This document shows, one piece after another, positions 1 to 5,404 of a stretch of 7,476 nucleotides of DNA. Location: assembly GCA_026388495.1 (NCBI GenBank), contig JAPLJQ010000112.1:1-7476 (forward strand), read 5' to 3'. Within the stretch, counting starts at the first letter, position 1. Every line of letters begins with the position of its first letter. The stretch is from Deltaproteobacteria bacterium (lineage in GTDB: Bacteria; Desulfobacterota; Syntrophia; Syntrophales; UBA2185). Made by a program: the position numbers and the translations under genes. The notes beneath the pieces are model-generated. The model ran no database searches and was not told where the DNA came from. It worked only from the letters and a program-made list of their open reading frames with translations.

Positions 1-1
1 C

Positions 2-307
2 GGATATCCCGATTGTCGGCCTGAATATATTGAAGCCTTTGAAATCATGTCTAATCTCGCTGTCAGGACAGCCGTGGAAGGCGGATCGAGGATTACCATC
101 CATGCCCCCCTTATCAGGATGACCAAAGCGGACATTATCCGTAAGGGCGTAGCGCTGGGCGTTGATTATCGCTTGACCCACAGTTGCTATGATCCACGGT
201 CAGATGGAAAAGCCTGCGGCCAGTGTGATAGTTGCATTTTGAGGAAGAAGGGTTTTCGGGAAGCCGGCGTCACCGATCCCGCTACATACATTGAGAGCTT
301 TGCATAA
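2..307 (+). CDS. queC: 7-cyano-7-deazaguanine synthase QueC, 3' part (5' end outside window)
   Basis: QueC converts 7-carboxy-7-deazaguanine to preQ0 with ATP and ammonia, a cytoplasmic step of queuosine precursor synthesis. The open frame runs in from the left edge: the residues before the first internal ATG (position 47) read GYPDCRPEYIEAFE, which is typical QueC sequence, so that ATG is not the start. About 101 residues remain; full-length family members are about 220-235, so the N-terminal ATP-binding PP-loop half is missing only because of the window edge. The C-terminal zinc site is intact: HSC followed by CGQCDSC gives four cysteines at fragment residues 62, 72, 75 and 78. The HAPLIRMTKADII segment is also characteristic. 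The normal family end is close to 'DPATY'; the last residues ESFA and the stop lie in the arm of the repeat at 292-309. Identification is firm. Confidence 0.95.
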   Translation, partial: GYPDCRPEYIEAFEIMSNLAVRTAVEGGSRITIHAPLIRMTKADIIRKGVALGVDYRLTHSCYDPRSDGKACGQCDSCILRKKGFREAGVTDPATYIESFA

Positions 308-450
308 CTGTATAAAACCGGCAATTTTGTCATTCCGGCGAATCCCGGATCGTAGTCCGGGACAGGCCCCGGAATCCAGTATTATCAAGTATTTCCTGGA
401 TTCCTGGTCAAGCCCGGAATGACAAATAGAGGAGTTATGCAAAGCTCTCA
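292..450. repeat. Nested inverted-repeat (REP/MITE-like) element after queC
   Basis: This element fills the gap between queC and the flavoprotein gene. Its outer arms are an 18-bp perfect inverted repeat (292-309 and 433-450; arm core GAGAGCTTTGCATAACT). Inside lies a 13-bp perfect pair (326-338 TTTGTCATTCCGG and 414-426). Two further internal hairpins are visible: CCCGGA/TCCGGG (344-349/356-361) and GGAATCCAG/CTGGATTCC (371-379/396-404). There is no coding sequence for a transposase, so if mobile it would be moved by a protein acting in trans. The core resembles palindromic repeats that are frequent in deltaproteobacterial genomes (from memory, not searched). The 5' arm overlaps the end of queC, and the transcript would fold into a long stem. 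Confidence 0.85.
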
Positions 451-475
451 CATTGAATAAAAGGAGATAATTGCT

Positions 476-1057
476 GTGACAGAAAAGAAAAAAGCAAAAA
501 AGGTTGTTGTCCTTCTGGGCAGCCCGAGGAAAAAAGGAAACAGCGCTATCCTTGCAAAACAGATTTCCGACGGCGCCAGTTCCGCAGGGGCGTCGGTGGA
601 AACCATATTCCTCCACGGCCGGGAAATCGCTCCCTGCAAGTCCTGCTATGCCTGCCAGAAGCCCAACAGCAAAGGATGTTCGATCGACGATGACATGCAG
701 GCCATTTATCCGAAGCTGCTGAAGGCGGATGCCTGGGTCATCGCCAGCCCGGTCTACTGGTTTACCATGTCGGCACAGACCAAGATCTTTATGGACCGCT
801 GCTTTGCCCTGCCCGCGTATGCACAAGACCCGTTTTCAGGCAAACGAATCGCCATAGCGATGAGTTACGGGGCGAACGATCCTTTTGATTCCGGCTGCGT
901 GAACGCACTCCGCACGTATCAGGATGCGTATGGATATGCCGGTGCAAAGATTATCGGCATGGTTTACGGCAGCGCATTGGATGCCGGCGACATTGAGTCG
1001 AATGAAACATTGATGAAAGAGGCACAGGAACTGGGAAAGAAACTGGTGTGCGACTAA
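476..1057 (+). CDS. Iron-sulfur flavoprotein / NADPH-dependent FMN reductase-like protein (flavodoxin fold)
   Basis: This 193-residue soluble protein belongs to the NAD(P)H-dependent FMN reductase/flavodoxin-like superfamily. The FMN phosphate-binding loop is GSPRKKGNS (residues 15-23) after a hydrophobic first strand. A cysteine cluster CxxCxxCx7C (C54, C57, C60, C68) sits in the usual place for iron-sulfur flavoproteins, where it can hold a 4Fe-4S cluster, and is followed by DDDM. SPVYW (91-95) is the conserved flavin-contacting segment. The likely role is electron transfer or reduction of quinones, nitro compounds or other acceptors; the physiological substrate cannot be read from sequence. 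The start is GTG at 476, with GGAG at 463-466 spaced 9 nt. The immediate upstream sequence is the repeat element, and no clear promoter was seen. The stop codon overlaps the convergent amidohydrolase gene by 4 nt. Confidence 0.88.
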   Translation: MTEKKKAKKVVVLLGSPRKKGNSAILAKQISDGASSAGASVETIFLHGREIAPCKSCYACQKPNSKGCSIDDDMQAIYPKLLKADAWVIASPVYWFTMSAQTKIFMDRCFALPAYAQDPFSGKRIAIAMSYGANDPFDSGCVNALRTYQDAYGYAGAKIIGMVYGSALDAGDIESNETLMKEAQELGKKLVCD

Positions 1058-2229
1058 GAAGTCTTCGGCAGCACCGTTTCCACCAGTGTCGCCCAGTAGC
1101 TCGCGCCAATGGGAAGGATGCGGTCGTTGAAATCGTACTTGGCCTGGTGAAGAAAGCCGTTTTCCCTCGGCCTCCCGGCGCCGATCCCCATGTACGCCCC
1201 GGGCCGCTCCTTAAGCATGAAAGCGAAATCCTCCGATGTCATGACCGGCACGATATCGGTTAAAACCCGATCGCTCCCCGACACCAGGATTGCAGCCCGG
1301 ATCGCCTCTTCCGTTTCCCGGTCCGTATTGACCAGTGGGGGGTAGCGGCGCTCATAGGTCACGTTTACGGCAATGTCAAAAGAGGCGGACAGGCCGGCGC
1401 AAATCTCCCGTATGCGTGATTCTACCCGGTCCTGTACTTGGGTGAGAAAATGGCGTGTCGTTCCACGGAGACTGACCGTATCGGGGATAATGTTGTAGGA
1501 CGTGCCGCCGTGGATTTCCGTCACGCTGACCACCGCCGCCTGCGTCGGGTTGATATCGCGGCTCACGACGCTCTGGAGAAGATTTACCAGGTAAGCCGAC
1601 GCCAGGATGGGGTCCTTCACATTCTGGGGCGTGGCGGCATGGCCGCCCCTGCCGGTGATCCGGATATCGAAAACGTCGTACGCCGCCATCATGGGGCCCT
1701 TACAGATGGCAAACGTCCCTTCTTTCAGAACGGGAAAGTTGTGCATGGCAAAGACGGACCGGACAGGAAACCGTTCAAAGAGCCCCTCCCTGACCATTCT
1801 CCCGCCTCCCCCCTCGTTTTCTTCGGCAGGCTGAAAGATGAAGTGGACGGTCCCGCGGAACGTGTCGTTTTCAGCCAGATATCTCGCCGCACCCAGAAGC
1901 ATGACCATATGGCCGTCATGGCCGCAGGCGTGCATCTTTCCCTCATTCCGGGAAGCATAAGGAAGGCCCGTAGCCTCCGTTATGTCAAGGGCGTCCATGT
2001 CGGACCGGAGGCCGATGGCCGGACGATCCCCCTCCCCTCTCCGGATCGTTGCCACGATGCCGGTGCCTGCAAGGCCCCGATCTACGTCAAGGCCGAAGGA
2101 AAGCAGCTTTTCGGCCACGTAGGCCGATGTCTCTGCTTCCGAAAAAGCCGTTTCCGGACAGGTGTGGAGCTCTCGACGCCACCGGGTCAGATCCTCGATC
2201 ATTGTTCCTATCTTTTCGTGGACTGCCAT
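1054..2229 (-). CDS. M20-family amidohydrolase (hippurate / N-acyl-amino-acid hydrolase type)
   Basis: This is a 391-residue cytoplasmic metal-dependent amidohydrolase of the M20D group (hippurate hydrolase, N-acyl-L-amino-acid or IAA-amino-acid hydrolase relatives). It removes acyl groups from an amino-acid amide; the exact acyl group and amino acid are not predictable. Numbering from the ATG at 2229: RSDMDAL near 75-81, MHACGHDGH with metal ligands C102 and H104, PAEE with E136/E137, MHNFP with H163, GRGGHAATP in the inserted dimerisation domain near 194-201, MTSEDF near 330, and a final ligand H361 in LHQAKYDFND. All expected catalytic motifs are present and length is normal. Three starts are possible in a row: GTG 2235, ATG 2232, ATG 2229. 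GAGG at 2240-2237 is 7 nt from ATG 2229 but only 1 nt from GTG 2235, so I chose 2229. A good promoter lies upstream (2315-2287). No signal peptide is seen. Confidence 0.93.
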   Translation of the reverse strand: MAVHEKIGTMIEDLTRWRRELHTCPETAFSEAETSAYVAEKLLSFGLDVDRGLAGTGIVATIRRGEGDRPAIGLRSDMDALDITEATGLPYASRNEGKMHACGHDGHMVMLLGAARYLAENDTFRGTVHFIFQPAEENEGGGGRMVREGLFERFPVRSVFAMHNFPVLKEGTFAICKGPMMAAYDVFDIRITGRGGHAATPQNVKDPILASAYLVNLLQSVVSRDINPTQAAVVSVTEIHGGTSYNIIPDTVSLRGTTRHFLTQVQDRVESRIREICAGLSASFDIAVNVTYERRYPPLVNTDRETEEAIRAAILVSGSDRVLTDIVPVMTSEDFAFMLKERPGAYMGIGAGRPRENGFLHQAKYDFNDRILPIGASYWATLVETVLPKTS

Positions 2230-2286
2230 CATCACACCTCTTCTTTTTTTATGTATTCATACAAATATTTCATCGGGAATCCGTGA

Positions 2287-2315
2287 AGCATAAGAGAAGC
2301 AATTTCGTATGTCAA
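2287..2315 (-). promoter_or_regulatory. Sigma70-type promoter for the amidohydrolase gene
   Basis: Read on the minus strand, a perfect -35 TTGACA (2315-2310) is followed after exactly 17 nt by TATGCT (2292-2287), a 4/6 match to the -10 consensus. Transcription would begin near 2280, leaving a leader of about 50 nt that ends in the GAGG ribosome binding site. It is divergent from the helicase promoter, with the two -35 boxes about 33 bp apart, so a shared regulator could act between them; no operator was recognised. Confidence 0.65.
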
Positions 2316-2348
2316 TATCATTTGAAAAATATATTGCGTAATTAATCC

Positions 2349-2377
2349 TTGACTTATCCGATCGGGAAGCATATATT
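2349..2377 (+). promoter_or_regulatory. Sigma70-type promoter for the helicase leader
   Basis: TTGACT (2349-2354) and TATATT (2372-2377) are separated by exactly 17 nt, each 5/6 to consensus. Transcription would start around 2383-2386, giving an unusually long leader of about 180 nt before the helicase ATG at 2567. That leader contains the terminator-like hairpin at 2415-2446 and the short basic ORF at 2479-2559. Confidence 0.7.
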
Positions 2378-2414
2378 GCCGATAATTTTAGAGCCGGTTT
2401 TGGTCCATCATGTC

Positions 2415-2446
2415 CCCAGAGCCTGTAAAAGGCTGCTGGGTTTTTT
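2415..2446 (+). terminator. Intrinsic terminator in the helicase leader (candidate attenuator)
   Basis: CCCAG (2415-2419) pairs with CTGGG (2436-2440) and AGCCT (2420-2424) pairs with AGGCT (2430-2434), leaving a one-base bulge (G2435), a GTAAA loop, and then six T residues (2441-2446). This is a textbook Rho-independent terminator shape. It lies only about 30 nt after the predicted start of transcription and well before the first open frame, so it cannot be ending an upstream gene on this strand; attenuation or a short RNA are the natural readings. AGAGCC occurs both in the leader (2390-2395) and in the 5' arm (2418-2423), so the upstream copy could compete for the 3' arm. The structure is seen; the regulatory role is inferred. 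Confidence 0.7.
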
Positions 2447-2478
2447 ATTGGGCTGACCCGGACAAACACAGGAGATAT

Positions 2479-2559
2479 ATGACAACAAAAGGTAAAAAAA
2501 GACAATCAGGCGGCAAAAGAAAATCGATCGCATGTTGCAAACGAAGGGGAGCATGGTGA
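2479..2559 (+). CDS. Short basic leader ORF, 26 codons, upstream of the helicase (hypothetical)
   Basis: ATG at 2479 follows GGAG (2471-2474) by 4 nt within ACAGGAGATATATG, a better ribosome binding site than the helicase itself has. The peptide starts MTTKGKKRQSGGKRKS and ends ACCKRRGAW; ten of its 26 residues are Lys or Arg, there is no acidic residue, and it has a Cys-Cys pair. The stop TGA (2557-2559) is 7 nt before the helicase ATG, and the helicase's nearest Shine-Dalgarno-like bases (GGTGA, 2555-2559) overlap that stop, so translational coupling is plausible. I do not recognise the peptide. It could be a regulatory leader peptide, a small RNA-binding protein, or a chance open frame in an A-rich leader. 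It is not in frame with the helicase. Confidence 0.45.
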   Translation: MTTKGKKRQSGGKRKSIACCKRRGAW

Positions 2560-2566
2560 TTTTTTA

Positions 2567-3904
2567 ATGAGTTTCAAATCTTTTAATCTGCATCCCCATA
2601 TCGAATCCGGTATCAAGGCCATCGGTTACACGGTGCCCACGCCCATTCAAATTCAATGCATTCCATCCATTCTCCAGAAGCGGGACGTCATGGGACTGGC
2701 CCAGACAGGAACCGGGAAGACCGCAGCATTCGTGCTCCCCATCCTGCAGCGCTTCATGGATGGTCCGCGCAAACACATCCGCGCGCTCATCATCGCCCCG
2801 ACAAGGGAACTGGCAGAGCAGATACACGAGCATGTGTGTCAACTCGGCCGACAGACAAAACTGAAGAGCGTCACCATTTATGGCGGCGTGAGCAAAAACC
2901 CTCAAATAGGAAAGCTCCGTGACGGAATCGATATCGCCGTGGCCTGCCCTGGACGTCTGGTCGATCTCATGAACCAGGGTGTTATTGATTTATCCCGTCT
3001 GGAAGTACTCGTCCTTGACGAGGCGGACCGCATGTTCGACATGGGGTTTCTACCGGATATCCGGAAGATCATTAAATCTCTGCCTGCTCAGCGCCAGACG
3101 CTGCTGTTTTCCGCCACCATGCCCGACGACATCCGGAAACTTGCACAGGAAGTCCTGCGCAATCCCGTCAACGTCCGGGTTGACGATACCGTCCCGATAT
3201 CCACGGTTTCTCACGCCATCTATCCCGTTGAATCGCACCTGAAAGCGGCCCTTCTGATGAAAATTCTTGACCGAACGGACACGAACTCGGTCCTCGTCTT
3301 CACGCGCACCAGGGACCGCGCGACCCGCCTCGCGAAGCAGATGAAAAGAGCCGGTTTTGTCGCGGCGTCTCTGCAGGGGGATCTGCCGCAGAACCAGAGA
3401 GAAGCGGCACTCAGCGGATTCCGCAACGGCAAATACCGTATCCTGGTGGCTACCGATATCGCCGCCCGGGGTATCGACATTTCCAGGATATCGCATGTGA
3501 TCAATTACGATATGCCCGATACCGTCGATGCATACACACACCGCATCGGACGCACAGGCCGTGCTTCAAGAACGGGGGATGCGTTTACTTTTGTGACGCT
3601 CAAAGACAGGGCCTTTGTGTGGAACATTGAGCGGGCTTTAGGCGAAACGCTTGAAAGAAGGACGCTTGGGGATTTCGATTACAGCGTGCCGGCGCCGGCA
3701 GGAAGCGGTGAATCGAGAGGATCGGGATTTTCCGCAAGACAGCCAGGTTCGATGAAGGTCATGGGACGGTCCTCGACGCAACGGACGCTCGCGTCCTCAC
3801 CGGCAACTTCGCCGGTCTCACCCTTCCAGAGCGGATCGCGACCTCTATCCAGGAAAACGCCCGTCTTCAGCTCGTCGCGATCTAAATCACGACGAGCTCA
3901 TTAA
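2567..3904 (+). CDS. rhlE: DEAD-box ATP-dependent RNA helicase, RhlE type
   Basis: This 445-residue cytoplasmic RNA helicase would unwind short RNA duplexes in ribosome assembly, mRNA turnover or cold adaptation. All superfamily 2 motifs are present in order: Q motif GYTVPTPIQ (20-28), motif I AQTGTGKT (45-52), Ia PTRELA (78-83), GG near 106-107, Ib PGR (128-130), II DEAD (151-154), III SAT (182-184), IV VLVFTRT (242-248), V ATDIAARGID (295-304), VI HRIGRTGR (325-332). The MSFKSFNLHP start and overall spacing fit the RhlE group. After about residue 372 the tail is low-complexity and rich in Ser, Arg and Pro with a basic end, as expected for a nonspecific RNA-binding extension. The nearest in-frame stop upstream is at 2480-2482 and no other start codon intervenes, so ATG 2567 is the only sensible start. 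Its ribosome binding site is weak (GGTGA overlapping the stop of the leader ORF, or GGGGAG 15 nt away). Confidence 0.95.
   Translation: MSFKSFNLHPHIESGIKAIGYTVPTPIQIQCIPSILQKRDVMGLAQTGTGKTAAFVLPILQRFMDGPRKHIRALIIAPTRELAEQIHEHVCQLGRQTKLKSVTIYGGVSKNPQIGKLRDGIDIAVACPGRLVDLMNQGVIDLSRLEVLVLDEADRMFDMGFLPDIRKIIKSLPAQRQTLLFSATMPDDIRKLAQEVLRNPVNVRVDDTVPISTVSHAIYPVESHLKAALLMKILDRTDTNSVLVFTRTRDRATRLAKQMKRAGFVAASLQGDLPQNQREAALSGFRNGKYRILVATDIAARGIDISRISHVINYDMPDTVDAYTHRIGRTGRASRTGDAFTFVTLKDRAFVWNIERALGETLERRTLGDFDYSVPAPAGSGESRGSGFSARQPGSMKVMGRSSTQRTLASSPATSPVSPFQSGSRPLSRKTPVFSSSRSKSRRAH
3869..3898 (+). other. Stem-loop at the 3' end of the helicase coding sequence
   Basis: AGCTCGTCG (3869-3877) pairs perfectly with CGACGAGCT (3890-3898); after one mismatch the inner GAT/ATC adds three more pairs around a CTAA loop. 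It covers the last codons of the helicase. The bases that follow are A-rich with no T run, so it is not an intrinsic terminator on this strand. It could protect or process the 3' end of the helicase message ahead of the RRM gene. Confidence 0.5.
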
Positions 3905-3931
3905 TAAAAAATACAAAGTCGGGAAAAAATC

Positions 3932-3940
3932 TGATATACT
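3932..3940 (+). promoter_or_regulatory. Extended -10 promoter for the RRM gene
   Basis: TGATATACT contains the TGn extension plus TATACT (5/6 to the -10 consensus). The -35 region 17 nt upstream (TACAAA) is poor, as is usual for extended -10 promoters. Transcription would start near 3947 and give a 20-nt leader containing GAAGGAG (3955-3961), 5 nt before the ATG at 3967. This suggests the RRM gene can be expressed independently of the helicase. Confidence 0.55.
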
Positions 3941-3966
3941 GTTAAAAATTTAACGAAGGAGAATTT

Positions 3967-4275
3967 ATGAAAATCTATGTAGGCAACCTGTCTTACACCG
4001 TCACAGAAGATGATTTACGTCAGGCTTTTGAAGATTTTGGGCAGGTAGAATCAGCGTCCATCATTAAGGACCAGTCGAGTGGCCAGTCCAAAGGATTCGG
4101 GTTTATCGAGATGCCCTCAAAAGAGGAAGCTCAGGCTGCCATAAGCGCGGTAAACGGAAAAGAAATAAAGGGTCGAAAATTGAACGTGAACGAGGCTCGC
4201 CCCCGCACCGACGATCGCCGTGGTGGTGGTGGAGGAGGAGCCGGCAGGCGGCCCGGAGGCAGACCCCGCTATTAG
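3967..4275 (+). CDS. Glycine-rich single-RRM RNA-binding protein
   Basis: This 102-residue protein has one RNA recognition motif followed by a short Gly/Arg tail. RNP2 is IYVGNL (residues 3-8) and RNP1 is KGFGFIEM (42-49), carrying the aromatic residues that stack on RNA bases; the last RNP1 position is Met rather than Phe/Tyr. The RRM fold ends near residue 78, and residues 84-102 are an RGG-like tail (RRGGGGGGAGRRPGGRPRY). Proteins of this size and shape are known in cyanobacteria and many proteobacteria and are often cold-induced RNA chaperones; that role is inferred here. The start is clear: GAAGGAG lies 5 nt before the ATG. The gene follows the helicase by 62 nt and has its own extended -10 promoter. 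The tail is encoded by consecutive GGT and GGA codons (4222-4239), a stretch prone to length change. Confidence 0.94.
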   Translation: MKIYVGNLSYTVTEDDLRQAFEDFGQVESASIIKDQSSGQSKGFGFIEMPSKEEAQAAISAVNGKEIKGRKLNVNEARPRTDDRRGGGGGGAGRRPGGRPRY

Positions 4276-4292
4276 CAGGCGTCTTTTCTCCT

Positions 4293-5276
4293 TCAATTGC
4301 TGTTACAGCGCATTTTGAGTGCAGCTACATCTTCCGGGGCAAGTTCTGGTAAATCCGATTGATTCAACCGGTACATAACAGCCCCGGGATTATCGTTGTG
4401 ATTTAATCCCAATGCGTGGCCGAGTTCGTGGGTGAGCAAGCGCACCAGTCTGTTAGTGCTACCATACTGGTATATTGTGATCGTTTGCTTGACGCCCTGT
4501 CTGGTATAATTTCCCTCACAGAACTCTCTTCCCAGCTTATCTCCCACATCCCGATAATTCACCAGGTCAAGATTATGGTTGGTCGCAATCTCGTTGATAA
4601 CAACCATCATGCTGTTCATCGTATCGATCATCTTTTTCAGTTCTTCCTGCCGCACCTGCAGATTTTCCCAAACGATCTTCAACTCATCCTTTTCTGTCAT
4701 GAGTCTCCTGTAGATATGTTCCGGCGCCCCCCTTTGTTGCCGCCCCGATTCGATCTCGGCATTTAAGGCAGCCGCCCGTGCGTTGTAGGCGTTTTGATCG
4801 CTTGCGAACAGTATCTTTTTTTGATCGTATTCTGCTTTCATAGTCTCAAGGCTGTATTTCAGGTCGCCATAGGAACTCTGGGTGTTGTCAATTTTATAGC
4901 TGAGAGTCTTAAGCGTATCCACCGCCTCCTGCCGATAGTCATAGACGAGGTTGATCTCTATCGCGCCCTTGGGCTCCTCCCGGAAGAGTTCGCGTGAAAT
5001 GGATTTCCCCCAGATGGCGGCAGCTTGTCTGCTTGAGTCTGCAAACTCATGGCGACTCAGGCCAAACCTTGCATCGACGGCGCCTATGCGGTACGTCAGA
5101 GGCTCCTGGCAAGGGCGGGGCGGCATGCGTAAAAAAATGACGACAAGGATAATCACTGTGATCATGAGGAAGGGTAACCGCCAGCCGGTTGCCCCCCGCT
5201 CGCCCGGCGCGGCGGGATATTTCCTTTCCGGGTTCATTTTCATATTATTACACCGGCAATCAAATCTTTGAATCAT
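4293..5276 (-). CDS. Membrane-anchored matrixin-like zinc metalloprotease with coiled-coil insertion
   Basis: This 327-residue protein has one hydrophobic segment (about 34-50, LPFLMITVIILVVIFL) after a basic stretch, so it is probably anchored with the rest in the periplasm. Near the C-terminus is the metzincin zinc motif HELGHALGLNH (283-293: ligands H283, H287, H293; catalytic E284), followed by a Met-turn candidate AVMY (M301). Residues 61-115 (YRIGAVDARFGLSRHEF…INLVYDYRQ) resemble the first strands and helix of a matrixin domain; about 117-230 is Glu/Lys/Gln-rich and helical with heptad-like spacing, so a coiled coil appears to split the catalytic domain. The substrate is unknown. Start choice is uncertain: ATG 5276 has only GGTGGGG abutting it and lies at a repeat edge; ATG 5243 (MKMNPERKY) has a weak GGTG 7 nt upstream and may be the true start. 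No clear promoter was found. Confidence 0.85.
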   Translation of the reverse strand: MIQRFDCRCNNMKMNPERKYPAAPGERGATGWRLPFLMITVIILVVIFLRMPPRPCQEPLTYRIGAVDARFGLSRHEFADSSRQAAAIWGKSISRELFREEPKGAIEINLVYDYRQEAVDTLKTLSYKIDNTQSSYGDLKYSLETMKAEYDQKKILFASDQNAYNARAAALNAEIESGRQQRGAPEHIYRRLMTEKDELKIVWENLQVRQEELKKMIDTMNSMMVVINEIATNHNLDLVNYRDVGDKLGREFCEGNYTRQGVKQTITIYQYGSTNRLVRLLTHELGHALGLNHNDNPGAVMYRLNQSDLPELAPEDVAALKMRCNSN

Positions 5277-5285
5277 TTCCCCACC

Positions 5286-5347
5286 GTCATTCCGGACTTT
5301 ATCGGGAATCCAGGATTTGAAAAACTGGACTCCCGCCTCCGCGGGAG
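5286..5347. repeat. Palindromic GTCATTCCGG repeat between cysK and the protease gene
   Basis: It begins GTCATTCCGG (5286-5295) and shares the GGAATCCAG segment (5305-5313) with the element at 292-450, so it is the same family but shorter and more diverged. TCCAG/CTGGA (5309-5313/5325-5329) and a strong hairpin CTCCCGC/GCGGGAG (5330-5336/5341-5347) are visible. An AATGAC at 5375-5380 may be the decayed far end. On the minus strand the GC-rich hairpin is followed 5 nt later by TTTTT, so it might end the cysK transcript, though the spacing is poor for an intrinsic terminator. Confidence 0.7.
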
Positions 5348-5404
5348 CGACACTTTAAAGGTTATTTTCGTAGTAATGACATAGAAGATAGCAAAGGTCT
5401 TTCC

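Noticed and set aside
200..826. Long minus-strand frame of 208 codons across queC, the repeat and the flavoprotein gene
   Set aside because: It is antisense to two well-supported genes and includes the translated repeat (the HSGLDQESR-type peptide typical of translated palindromic repeats). No ribosome binding site or recognisable domain.
1438..2286. Plus-strand frame of 282 codons opposite the amidohydrolase
   Set aside because: A shadow frame: the minus-strand frame carries every M20 catalytic motif in order, while this translation has no coherent domain.
2378..2566. A known riboswitch in the helicase leader
   Set aside because: Only one terminator-like hairpin and a short ORF are visible; no conserved core of a riboswitch class I know could be matched.
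3050..3541. Minus-strand frame of 163 codons opposite the helicase
   Set aside because: It overlaps conserved helicase motifs II to VI on the other strand and shows no family features of its own.
3760..3904. Frameshift near the end of the helicase producing the Ser/Arg-rich tail
   Set aside because: An alternative frame reads plausibly for about 28 residues to a stop near the same place, but low-complexity basic tails are normal in this family and nothing shows which is ancestral.
4276..4292. Terminator between the RRM gene and the convergent protease gene
   Set aside because: Only 17 nt separate the stops, and no stem followed by a T run was found.
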